34,960 bases of DNA from Burkholderiaceae bacterium (GTDB taxonomy: Bacteria > Pseudomonadota > Gammaproteobacteria > Burkholderiales > Burkholderiaceae_E). The notes under the pieces are model-generated. The model made no database searches, had not been told where the DNA came from, and saw nothing but the letters and a program-made list of their open reading frames with translations. This document shows positions 24,225 to 31,446 of this stretch, in pieces. How positions within the stretch are numbered: the first letter of the stretch is position 1; each line of letters begins with the position of its first letter. A program made the translations under genes and the position numbers. The DNA lies in the NCBI GenBank assembly GCA_023383035.1, contig JAHDYE010000010.1:1-34960 (forward strand), read 5' to 3'.

Positions 24225-25412
24225 ATGGACCTGAACTACACGGACGAGGAACTGAGGTTCCGCAGCGAGGTCAGAGGCTGGCTGGAAGCCAATCTGCCGG
24301 AGGACCTGCGTAGAAAGGTGGCCGTTCACGAACGGTTGAGCAAGGACGATCTGCTGCGCTGGCACCGGATCCTGGCCGACCGGGGATGGATAGCGCCCGC
24401 CTGGCCCGCCGAATGGGGCGGCCCGGGCTGGACCGTCGTTCAGCGCTACATCTTCGAGGAGGAGTGCGGCTACGTCGGTGCCCCGCAGTTGCCGCGGTTC
24501 GGCATCTGGATGTGTGCCCCGGTCCTGATGCGCTTCGGCACCGATGCGCAGAAGAGACGCCACTTGCCGCGCATCTACCGCGGCGACGACCTGTGGTGCC
24601 AAGGCTACTCGGAGCCGGGCGCCGGATCGGACCTCGCCGGCCTGGTCACGCGCGCGCAACGCGTCGGCGATCACTATGTGGTCAACGGTCAGAAGACGTG
24701 GACGACGCTGGCGCACTACGCCGACTGGATGTTCTGCCTGGTCCGCACCGATCCGGCAGCCGGCCGGCGCCAGGAGGGCATCAGCTTTCTGCTCGTCGAC
24801 ATGAAGACGCCGGGCATCACCGTCAAGCCCATCATCCTGATGGACCGGGGAAAGGGCCACGACGTGAACGAAGTCTTCTTCGACGACGCCAGGATCCCGG
24901 TCGAGAACCTGGTGCACGAGGAGGGCAAAGGGTGGTCCGTGGCCAAGTTCCTGCTCGGCTTCGAGCGGATGAACACCGGACGCATCGGCGGATCGCGACG
25001 CGAGCTGGCCAAGCTGAAGAAGCTCGCCGGTGCGCAGCGCAAGAACGGCAGGCCGCTCATCGAGGACACGCGCTTTCGTGACCGCCTGTCGCGCATCGAG
25101 ATCGAACTGATGGCGCTCGAGATCACCAACCTGCGCATTCTCGACCGGATGCTCCGTACCGGCCAGTCGCCCGGCGCCGACGTCTCGATCCTGAAGATCA
25201 AGGGTACCGAGATCGCGCAGGCACTGACCGAGCTGGCGATGCAGGCGGCCGGCCCCTTCGCGCAGGCCACCGAAATCCAGGGCGACGACGAGACGGCCCG
25301 GCTGGTGGCTTCGCTTGCCCCCGAATACTGCCTGACCCGCAAGGTGTCGATCTACGCCGGATCGAACGAGATCCAGCGCAACATCATCGCCAAGGCGACG
25401 CTCGGACTCTGA
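24225..25412 (+). CDS. Acyl-CoA dehydrogenase, PimC-like large subunit
   Basis: A 395-residue FAD acyl-CoA dehydrogenase. Motifs: WPAEWGGPGW, WCQGYSEPGAGSDLAGL (flavin/substrate loop), QKTWTTLAHYADWMFCLVRT, and a C-terminal KVSIYAGSNEIQRNIIAK. The Glu that acts as base in medium-chain enzymes (IYEG) is Ala here. The sequence follows pimeloyl-CoA dehydrogenase large subunit (PimC), which acts with a small subunit on a dicarboxylyl-CoA. The small-subunit-like gene starts 11 bases downstream. It would make the 2-enoyl-CoA that the crotonase hydrates. Confidence 0.92.
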   Translation: MDLNYTDEELRFRSEVRGWLEANLPEDLRRKVAVHERLSKDDLLRWHRILADRGWIAPAWPAEWGGPGWTVVQRYIFEEECGYVGAPQLPRFGIWMCAPVLMRFGTDAQKRRHLPRIYRGDDLWCQGYSEPGAGSDLAGLVTRAQRVGDHYVVNGQKTWTTLAHYADWMFCLVRTDPAAGRRQEGISFLLVDMKTPGITVKPIILMDRGKGHDVNEVFFDDARIPVENLVHEEGKGWSVAKFLLGFERMNTGRIGGSRRELAKLKKLAGAQRKNGRPLIEDTRFRDRLSRIEIELMALEITNLRILDRMLRTGQSPGADVSILKIKGTEIAQALTELAMQAAGPFAQATEIQGDDETARLVASLAPEYCLTRKVSIYAGSNEIQRNIIAKATLGL

Positions 25413-25423
25413 GGGGAAGACGC

Positions 25424-26566
25424 GTGAACTTCGACCGTGACGAACAGCAGCAGCTTCTCTCCGATTCGATCGAACGGTTCCTCTCCAGGGAGTACGGCTT
25501 CGAGGAACGTCGCCGCATCCTCGCCTCCGAGTCCGGAACGAGCAGCCGCGTCTGGCAGGGGCTCGCCGATCTCGGGCTGCTGGGCCTGTCGATCCCGGTC
25601 GAGTATGGCGGCTTCGGGGGCGGCGCCGACGACCTGATCGGCATCATGGAGCACGCGGGCCACGCGCTGCTGGCCGAGCCTTACCTGGCCACCGTGGGGC
25701 TGGGCGCGCGCCTCGTCGCCCGCGCCGGCAACGAGGCGCAGAAGCGCGCGTTGCTGCCCCCGGTCGCGGAGGGCCGGCTCCGATTCGCGCTCGCGCAGAT
25801 CGAGGCCGGCGGTCGTTACGATCCCGCCGACGTGCATACGCGGGCGCGCCGGCGGGCCGGAGGGTGGGTGATCGAAGGGGAGAAGCGGCTGGTGCTGCAC
25901 GCCCAGCATGCCAGCTACCTGATCGTGTCGGCGCGAACCGCGGGCGCCGAATGCGACGGCGAAGACATCGGCCTGTTCCTCGTCGATCCGCGTGCCGCCG
26001 GCGTCACGCAGCGCGCGGTCGGCAGCATCCATGGCGTGCGCGGGGCGGACGTCGCGTTGCGCGGCGTGGAGGTCGACGACCGGGCGCTGATCGGCTCCGA
26101 AACCGGTGGCCTGGAGGCGCTGGAGGAAGCGCTCGATTTCGCCACCGTGCTGGTGTGCGCCGAAGCGCTCGGGGCGATCCGGTACGCCAACGAGGCCACG
26201 CTCGAGCACATCAAGACGCGCAGGCAGTTCGGCGTGCCGATCGGATCGTTCCAGGTCCTTCAGCATCGCATGGTCGACATGGTCATCGCCTACGAGCAGG
26301 TCAAGTCGCTGGTCTACCTTGCCGCCTCGAAGGTCGACGATGGCTGCGATGCCGGCGAGCGCAAGCGAGTGGTGAGCGCGGCAAAGATACGGACGGCCGA
26401 AGCGTGTCGCCATGTGAGCCAGGATGCGGTCCAGTTGCACGGCGGCATGGGCCTGACCGACGAGCTCAAGATCAGTCACGCGTTTCGCCGCCTGACCATG
26501 ATCGGGCAGGCGTTCGGCGACATCGACCATCACCTGGAGCGGTTCGCGGTGTGCTCGGGCGATTGA
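25424..26566 (+). CDS. Acyl-CoA dehydrogenase, PimD-like small subunit
   Basis: A 380-residue acyl-CoA dehydrogenase homologue, GTG start at 25424. It shows the PimD-type opening with LGLLGLSIPVEYGGFGGG, a weakly conserved flavin-contact region, ARRQFG-like TRRQFGVPIGSFQ, and the end QLHGGMGLTDE. The mid-region is shorter and more divergent than in active homodimeric enzymes, as is usual for the second chain of heteromeric acyl-CoA dehydrogenases. It probably forms a heteromer with the preceding product. It is the last gene of the locus before the LysR regulator, 83 bases away. Confidence 0.9.
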   Translation: MNFDRDEQQQLLSDSIERFLSREYGFEERRRILASESGTSSRVWQGLADLGLLGLSIPVEYGGFGGGADDLIGIMEHAGHALLAEPYLATVGLGARLVARAGNEAQKRALLPPVAEGRLRFALAQIEAGGRYDPADVHTRARRRAGGWVIEGEKRLVLHAQHASYLIVSARTAGAECDGEDIGLFLVDPRAAGVTQRAVGSIHGVRGADVALRGVEVDDRALIGSETGGLEALEEALDFATVLVCAEALGAIRYANEATLEHIKTRRQFGVPIGSFQVLQHRMVDMVIAYEQVKSLVYLAASKVDDGCDAGERKRVVSAAKIRTAEACRHVSQDAVQLHGGMGLTDELKISHAFRRLTMIGQAFGDIDHHLERFAVCSGD

Positions 26567-26617
26567 ATCGTCCGTCGATCCGTCATCGGCGGGCCGGCTG
26601 CGGTGGAATGCTAGAAT

Positions 26618-26642
26618 GAATCATTCGAAATTCTCATGGCTT
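26618..26642. promoter_or_regulatory. Weak LysR-type box overlapping the LysR gene start
   Basis: GAATCAT, 11 bases (TCGAAATTCTC), ATGGCTT: only the inner CAT-N11-ATG is symmetrical, but the right arm ATGGCT equals that of site 1. It lies 8-32 bases before the GTG, where binding would repress the regulator's own gene. A separate perfect palindrome GAATGAATCATTC (26614-26626) partly overlaps it. Confidence 0.35.
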
Positions 26643-26649
26643 GCCGCCC

Positions 26650-27606
26650 GTGGCCCGATCCATTCCCCCGCTCAATCCTTTGCGGGTGTTCGAGGTTGCT
26701 GCTCGTCTCGGAAATTTCACGAAAGCCGCTGAAGAGCTGCATGTGACCCAGTCGGCGGTCAGCCGCCAGATCGCGACGCTCGAGGACTACCTGAAGGTCC
26801 AGCTGTTCGCGCGCGAACGCTCCGGCGTGTCGCTCACCAAGATTGGAGAGAGCTATTACCGCGAAGTGGGGCCTGCCTTCGCGGCGATCGCTTCGAGCAC
26901 GGGCCGGCTGCTGATGAACGGGCGCGCGCGTCCCCTTTACGTGCGCGCCTATCCGACGTTCGCGGTCAAGTGGCTCGTCCCGCGGATCGCCGGCTTCAAT
27001 GCCGAGCATCCGGGCATCGACGTGCGCATCACCACGGGCATCGAGCCGGTCGATTTCACCAACGAGCAGCTGGACCTGTCGATCGAGTTGATGCTGGACA
27101 GCGACGCCGGCGCGCATCATATCCGGCTGTTCTCGTACCTGATCCAGCCCGTATGCAGTCCGGCGCTGCTGGCCGAAGGCAGCCGCCCGCCGCTCGAGAC
27201 GATCGACGACCTGCGCGAACATCGATTGCTGCATTCGCGCTACCGGCGTCACGACTGGCACGACTGGCTGCGACACGTCGGTGCGCAAAGCGTCCTGGAC
27301 GTCGCCGGAGCCGTCGAGTTCCCGAGCTCGGTCTTGACCTATCAGGCGGCCTCCGAGGGCGTGGGCGTGGCGATCGCGCAGATACGCTTGCTCGAGCAGG
27401 ACATCGGCGCCGGACGGCTGGTGCCCTTGTTCGGCCCGCCGCTGGAACGTCCGATCTCCTACTACGTGGCCTGGTCCCCGAAGCGGGAGCCGAAGTACAA
27501 GGCGCGCGTGTTCCTCTCGTGGCTGGAAAAAGAAGCCGCGTCGAGCGCTGCCGGGAGCGCGTCTCCGGTCCGCGCGCCGGAGAGCGCGCGGCGGCAAACG
27601 GCATGA
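26650..27606 (+). CDS. LysR-family transcriptional regulator (GcvA-like)
   Basis: The protein (318 residues from the GTG at 26650; a TTG three codons earlier is possible) has the LysR winged helix: LRVFEVAARLGNFTKAAEEL then HVTQSAVSRQIATLE (about 10-44). An effector-binding domain follows, from YVRAYPTFAVKWLVPRI, with GVGVAIAQIRLLEQDIGAG near the end. The PLNPLRVFEVAARL opening is typical of GcvA-type regulators. It is the only LysR in the window and lies at the end of the catabolic locus, so it is the best candidate to bind the T-N11-A boxes at 10792, 18984 and 30700. The C-terminal tail of about 20 residues is low complexity. Confidence 0.93.
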   Translation: MARSIPPLNPLRVFEVAARLGNFTKAAEELHVTQSAVSRQIATLEDYLKVQLFARERSGVSLTKIGESYYREVGPAFAAIASSTGRLLMNGRARPLYVRAYPTFAVKWLVPRIAGFNAEHPGIDVRITTGIEPVDFTNEQLDLSIELMLDSDAGAHHIRLFSYLIQPVCSPALLAEGSRPPLETIDDLREHRLLHSRYRRHDWHDWLRHVGAQSVLDVAGAVEFPSSVLTYQAASEGVGVAIAQIRLLEQDIGAGRLVPLFGPPLERPISYYVAWSPKREPKYKARVFLSWLEKEAASSAAGSASPVRAPESARRQTA

Positions 27607-27632
27607 CGAAAGGTCATGCCGCGTTTCCTTTC
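27599..27632 (+). terminator. Intrinsic terminator of the LysR transcript
   Basis: CGGCATGAC (27599-27607) and GTCATGCCG (27613-27621) form nine perfect pairs around GAAAG and are followed by GTTTCCTTTC. The left arm contains the LysR stop codon. Upstream AAA can pair with the downstream TTT to extend the stem. Confidence 0.7.
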
Positions 27633-27760
27633 GCGAAGTTGCATCATCGGCCGTAGGGCGCGATAAGTCCGCCTGCCTCCTCGCTGCGACCGACGCATGT
27701 CGCGGCCTGGAGCGCAGGCAGATCCGGAGCACCGCTCCACCCCGTTTCGCAGCCCCGTCG

Positions 27761-29428
27761 ATGGCGACCCGCCAAAGCGTCGATCAGGACAAGCAACTCG
27801 CCGCCGGCAAGGCCCGGACCGGTTCCGGTTCGTCCGCCTGGGCGCCGTTCGAGCACGCGGCGTTCCGTACGATCTGGTTCGTTTCCCTATTCGCCTTCGT
27901 CTGCGCCTGGATGAGCGACGTCGCGTCGGCCTGGATCATGGCCTCGCTGACGCGCGACCCGCTGTTCGTCGCGCTGGTGCAGACCGCGTCGGCGCTGCCG
28001 GTGTTCCTGTTCTCGATCGTCAGCGGCGTCTTCGCCGACACGATCGACCGTCGCCTCTATCTGCTGGCCACGCAGTGCTGGGTATCCATCGTCGCCGCCG
28101 TCCTGCTCGTCGCGACGCTCACCGACTCGTTGTCGCCCGCGCTGCTGCTGGCCCTGACGTTCGCCAACGGGATCGGCATGGCGATGCGCTGGCCGGTGAT
28201 GGCTGCGCTCACGGCGGAGCTGGTGCCGCGCGACCAGATATCCGCGGCCGTCGCATTGAACGGCATCATCTTCAACGTCTCGCGAATCGCCGGTCCGATG
28301 CTCGCCGGCGCGTTCCTGGTGCAGGCTGCCGAGCACGTGGTCTTCGCGATCACCCTGGCGGTGTCGCTGCTGGGTACGGCGGCGATCCTGCGTTGGAAGC
28401 GTGCGGTGCTTGCGACATCGTTGCCGCCCGAGCGATTCGGTGGCGCATTGCGCGTGGGTGCTCGCTACGTCGTCTATTCGCCGCGCGTGCGCGTGACGCT
28501 CGTGCGCATCGTTCTCTTCGGCGTGACGGCGATCGTGCTGTTCGCCCTCGCGCCGCTGATCGCGATGCGTTTCGAGGGTGCCGATGCGAACACCTACACG
28601 CTGCTGCTGGCGGCGATGGGGCTCGGCGCCCTGATGATCGTTCTGAAGCTCGCCGAGATTCGCCGCCGCGTCGCGCCCGACAGGCTGATCGTCTACGGTA
28701 CGCTGGTCAACGCCTCGACCACTTGCGTGGTCGCCTGGACCGACCACCTGAGCATTGCACTGGCGGCGGCGATGCTCGCCGGCATGGGCTTCGTCGCCAC
28801 GCTCAACACCTTGCACGCGGTCGCGCAACTGGCGCTGCCGGACTGGGTGCGGGCGCGGGGAATGGCCTGGGTTCAAATGGCGACCATGGGCAGCAGCGCG
28901 CTGGGCGCTGCCGTCTGGGGGTTGGTCGCGCGCTGGGCGGGCGTGGAGGCGGCGCTTTTCGCCGCCGGGCTCACCGCCGGGGTGGGGCTGCTGACGGCCT
29001 GGCGCATGCGTCTCGATCGTCACGAGCACGAAGACTTGACCTCGGTCAGCGCCTTTGCCGGCGGCGTGCCGGCGATACCCGTCGCAGCGTACGACGGGCC
29101 GGTCGTCAACGGCATCCGGTATTCGATCGACCCGAGCGAGTGGCCGCAATTCGCGCAGGTCATGCGCGAAAGCCGCGCCCGCCAGCTCAAGCATGGCGCG
29201 CTCGCGTGGAACCTGTATGCCGATGCGTCGGAACCCGATACCTATGTCGAACAGTTCATCGAAGAGTCGTGGACCGAGCATCTGCGTCGGATCGAGCGCA
29301 TGACCGAGGCCGACCTCGTGCTCGCGGCCCGCAAGCAGGCGTTCCACCGCGGGCCCGCGCAACCGCGGACGATGTGCTGGATCGCTCGCTCGCTGGACGA
29401 CGCGAGGCAGGCGAGCGGACAACCGTAG
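27761..29428 (+). CDS. MFS transporter (MFS_3/EntS type) with C-terminal monooxygenase-like domain
   Basis: A 555-residue major-facilitator protein. An N-terminal polar stretch of about 30 residues precedes 10-12 hydrophobic segments (about 36-430) with the loop motif SGVFADTIDRRLYL and LVPRDQISAAVALNG, typical of the EntS-like MFS_3 family. A soluble tail (about 445-545: NGIRYSIDPSEWPQFAQVM, LYADASEPDTYVEQFIEESW) resembles the antibiotic-biosynthesis-monooxygenase-type ferredoxin-like fold often fused to this family. Likely an exporter of small molecules. A terminator separates it from the LysR gene, so it has its own promoter, not identified in 27633-27760. Confidence 0.88.
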   Translation: MATRQSVDQDKQLAAGKARTGSGSSAWAPFEHAAFRTIWFVSLFAFVCAWMSDVASAWIMASLTRDPLFVALVQTASALPVFLFSIVSGVFADTIDRRLYLLATQCWVSIVAAVLLVATLTDSLSPALLLALTFANGIGMAMRWPVMAALTAELVPRDQISAAVALNGIIFNVSRIAGPMLAGAFLVQAAEHVVFAITLAVSLLGTAAILRWKRAVLATSLPPERFGGALRVGARYVVYSPRVRVTLVRIVLFGVTAIVLFALAPLIAMRFEGADANTYTLLLAAMGLGALMIVLKLAEIRRRVAPDRLIVYGTLVNASTTCVVAWTDHLSIALAAAMLAGMGFVATLNTLHAVAQLALPDWVRARGMAWVQMATMGSSALGAAVWGLVARWAGVEAALFAAGLTAGVGLLTAWRMRLDRHEHEDLTSVSAFAGGVPAIPVAAYDGPVVNGIRYSIDPSEWPQFAQVMRESRARQLKHGALAWNLYADASEPDTYVEQFIEESWTEHLRRIERMTEADLVLAARKQAFHRGPAQPRTMCWIARSLDDARQASGQP

Positions 29429-29438
29429 CCGGATCGGC

Positions 29439-29476
29439 CGTGAGGGACGCGGCCGGCCGGGAGACGCGGCCTCACG
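29439..29476. terminator. Inverted repeat between convergent genes
   Basis: CGTGAGG (29439-29445) and CCTCACG (29470-29476) can pair around a GC-rich loop containing GGCCGGCC. It sits between the MFS stop and the convergent acyl-CoA dehydrogenase stop, a natural place for a two-way terminator, but no T-run is present. Confidence 0.3.
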
Positions 29477-30629
29477 CCGCGGAAAGCGGACGCTGCGGGA
29501 AGGTCCGGTCGAACACGCTTTCGGCGATGCGGTTCCTGAGCATTTCGATCGAGCCGCCGGCGATCATCCAGCCGCGGATCCGGCGCAGGCAGTACTCGAC
29601 GATCGATTCCTGGCTGTAACCGATGCCGCCCATGACTTGCAGCGCTTCGTTGGCGACTTCCCAGCCGGCCTGGTTGCATGCGAGCTTGGCCATGGCCGTG
29701 GCGTGCGCCGACGGCAGCCCGTGCTCGCCTTCGAGCGCCGCCTTGTAGAGCAGCAGCTGCGCCGACTCGAGCTTGAGCGCCATATCGGCGAACTTCCACT
29801 GGATGCCCTGGAACTCGCACAGCGCGCGCCCGAACTGCCTGCGGGTGAGCGCATGCTCGCGCGCGACGTCGAAGCAGAGCCGGCCCAATGCCAACGCGCG
29901 CGAGGCATTGCCGAGCCGCTCGATGTTGAAGCCGGAGATCTGTTTCTTGAAACCGCCGGCACCCAGCAGCACGTCCTGCGCCGGGATGCGACAGTCTTCG
30001 AAGTACAGCTGGCACCACTCCTCGCCGCTCATGAACCGGGCCGGCTGCCCGACGACGAAGCCGGGCATGCCGCGTTCGACGAGAATCGAGCCGATGCCTC
30101 CCACCCCCGGCCCGAAGCGGACATAGACGAGGAACAGATCCGCCTCCGGGCTGTGCGTCGAGAACACCTTGCTGCCGTTGACGACATAGCCGTCGCCGTC
30201 CGGACGTGCGCTGGTCTTCAGCTCCGTGACGGCCGAACCTGCATCCGGCTCGCTCATGCCCAGGGCGATCAGCTTCCTGCCGGCGAGCAGATCCGGAAGG
30301 TGCCGCGCCTTCTGCCCGGTCGATGCGTACTCCACGAAAGTGCGAATCGGGCCGAAGTTCCCCGCCTGGACGAGATCAGCACTCTTGGGACACGCCAGAG
30401 CGACTTCCTGGATCGCCAGCACGGCATGCATCAGCGTGCCGCCTTGACCGCCGTCTTCCTCCGCGAACGTGATACCGAGCAGACCCTGCTCGGCCAGCAT
30501 CCGGTTGACGTCCCACGGCACGCGCGGCGAGTGGGCCCGGGCGAGCGCGCCGGCGGACAACTTGTCGCGCGCGAAGCGGCGCACGGAGTCTGCAAATGCC
30601 TGATGCTCTTCGCTGAGTCGGAAGTCCAT
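29472..30629 (-). CDS. Acyl-CoA dehydrogenase
   Basis: A 385-residue FAD acyl-CoA dehydrogenase: MDFRLSEEHQAFADSVRRFA at the start, ALGMSEPDAGSAVTELKT (flavin/substrate loop), TRRQFGRALCEFQGIQ, ALQVMGGIGYSQE and AGGSIEMLRNRIAES. The Glu of the IYEG-type position is absent (AGGS). Unlike the other two it stands alone on the minus strand. Its upstream region has a LysR-type box nearly identical to that of the mutase operon, so it probably belongs to the same pathway, perhaps oxidising a different chain-length or branched intermediate. No Shine-Dalgarno is visible before the ATG at 30629. Confidence 0.92.
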   Translation of the reverse strand: MDFRLSEEHQAFADSVRRFARDKLSAGALARAHSPRVPWDVNRMLAEQGLLGITFAEEDGGQGGTLMHAVLAIQEVALACPKSADLVQAGNFGPIRTFVEYASTGQKARHLPDLLAGRKLIALGMSEPDAGSAVTELKTSARPDGDGYVVNGSKVFSTHSPEADLFLVYVRFGPGVGGIGSILVERGMPGFVVGQPARFMSGEEWCQLYFEDCRIPAQDVLLGAGGFKKQISGFNIERLGNASRALALGRLCFDVAREHALTRRQFGRALCEFQGIQWKFADMALKLESAQLLLYKAALEGEHGLPSAHATAMAKLACNQAGWEVANEALQVMGGIGYSQESIVEYCLRRIRGWMIAGGSIEMLRNRIAESVFDRTFPQRPLSAA

Positions 30630-30644
30630 GACGGCCGGGCAAGT

Positions 30645-30669
30645 GATCGCGCATCGATGATGCGCGATC
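30645..30669. promoter_or_regulatory. 11-base perfect inverted repeat at the acyl-CoA dehydrogenase promoter
   Basis: GATCGCGCATC (30645-30655) and GATGCGCGATC (30659-30669) are perfectly complementary around GAT. On the minus strand it would cover the predicted -10 box and transcription start, 16 bases before the coding region. It could be a repressor operator or an mRNA 5' hairpin. Confidence 0.5.
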
Positions 30670-30685
30670 GCGTCGGTCTTTTGAA
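30657..30685 (-). promoter_or_regulatory. Candidate promoter of the minus-strand acyl-CoA dehydrogenase
   Basis: On the minus strand TTCAAA (30685-30680) and CATCAT (30662-30657) are 17 bases apart, four of six matches each. The -10 resembles the AATCAT of the mutase-operon promoter. The predicted start is near 30650, about 64 bases from the centre of the LysR-type box. Confidence 0.4.
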
Positions 30686-30699
30686 CTTCTCGTTACGCT

Positions 30700-30728
30700 C
30701 TCAGGCATGAAGTTTGATCATGCCGGGA
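30700..30728. promoter_or_regulatory. LysR-type T-N11-A box, site 3 (acyl-CoA dehydrogenase)
   Basis: CTCAGGCAT, spacer GAAGTTTGATC (11 bases), ATGCCGGGA. The left arm is identical to that of site 1, and the inner arms AGGCAT/ATGCCG pair at five of six positions. T30708 and A30720 flank exactly 11 bases. It lies just downstream of the rhomboid gene and 71 bases or more before the dehydrogenase start. Confidence 0.65.
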
Positions 30729-30735
30729 ACGGGCG

Positions 30736-31344
30736 CTACCGCCACCCCGATCGCGACGCTCCGTACTTGTAGGCAATCCATCCCCCGAGCATCCCGCCCA
30801 GGTGCGCGAAATGCGCCACTCCCGATGCGGTGCCCGACACGCCCAGCACCAGCTCGAGCGCTGCGTAGAGCAGCACGAACACCCGTGCCGGCATCGGGAT
30901 CGGCGGAAACAGCAGCATCACCGTGCGGTTCGGAAACACCACCGCGTAGCCGAGCAGCACCGCGAACACGCCGGCCGAGGCGCCCACCACCGGCAGGCCC
31001 TGCCCGCCGAACATCTCGCCGAACATGATCTGCGCGATCGCGCCGGTGACCACGCCGAGGAAGTAGCCCAGCGCGAGCCGGCGCGTGCCCCAGACGCGCT
31101 CGAGGTCGGAGCCGAACATCCACAGCGCGAACATGTTGAACAGCAGGTGCGTGAGCCCCGCGTGCAGGAAGCTGTAGCTGACCAGCGTCCACGGCGCGGC
31201 CAGCACGCTGGCCCAGCCGGGCCACAGCGCGAACCAGTGGAACGTCAGCGGACCGAGCAGGTTCTCGACCAGGAAGCCGATGACGTTGGCGAGGATCAGG
31301 AACTGGACGAATGGCGTCAGCACAGGTACAGGGTACACCGGCAC
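30736..31344 (-). CDS. Rhomboid-family intramembrane serine protease
   Basis: A 202-residue protein with about six hydrophobic segments. The catalytic Ser123 is in GASAG, the catalytic His181 in AHFAHLGG, and HLLFNM (66-71) carries the conserved Asn. Rhomboids cleave transmembrane segments within the bilayer. The annotated GTG at 31344 gives a short polar start; a GTG seven codons later would be equally good because the first membrane segment begins at PFVQFLILANVIGF. Substrate unknown. It is followed by the acyl-CoA dehydrogenase regulatory region, and no clear terminator is seen. Confidence 0.9.
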   Translation of the reverse strand: MPVYPVPVLTPFVQFLILANVIGFLVENLLGPLTFHWFALWPGWASVLAAPWTLVSYSFLHAGLTHLLFNMFALWMFGSDLERVWGTRRLALGYFLGVVTGAIAQIMFGEMFGGQGLPVVGASAGVFAVLLGYAVVFPNRTVMLLFPPIPMPARVFVLLYAALELVLGVSGTASGVAHFAHLGGMLGGWIAYKYGASRSGWR

Positions 31345-31446
31345 GCCGGCCGATTCCCGCCTGCGGCGGGGCAGGCCGCGCGGGTATGGGTCGCGCGCGG
31401 CAACGCCTCGAACGCGTTCGAGGCCGGCGTCGTCGTGAGTCGCGAC

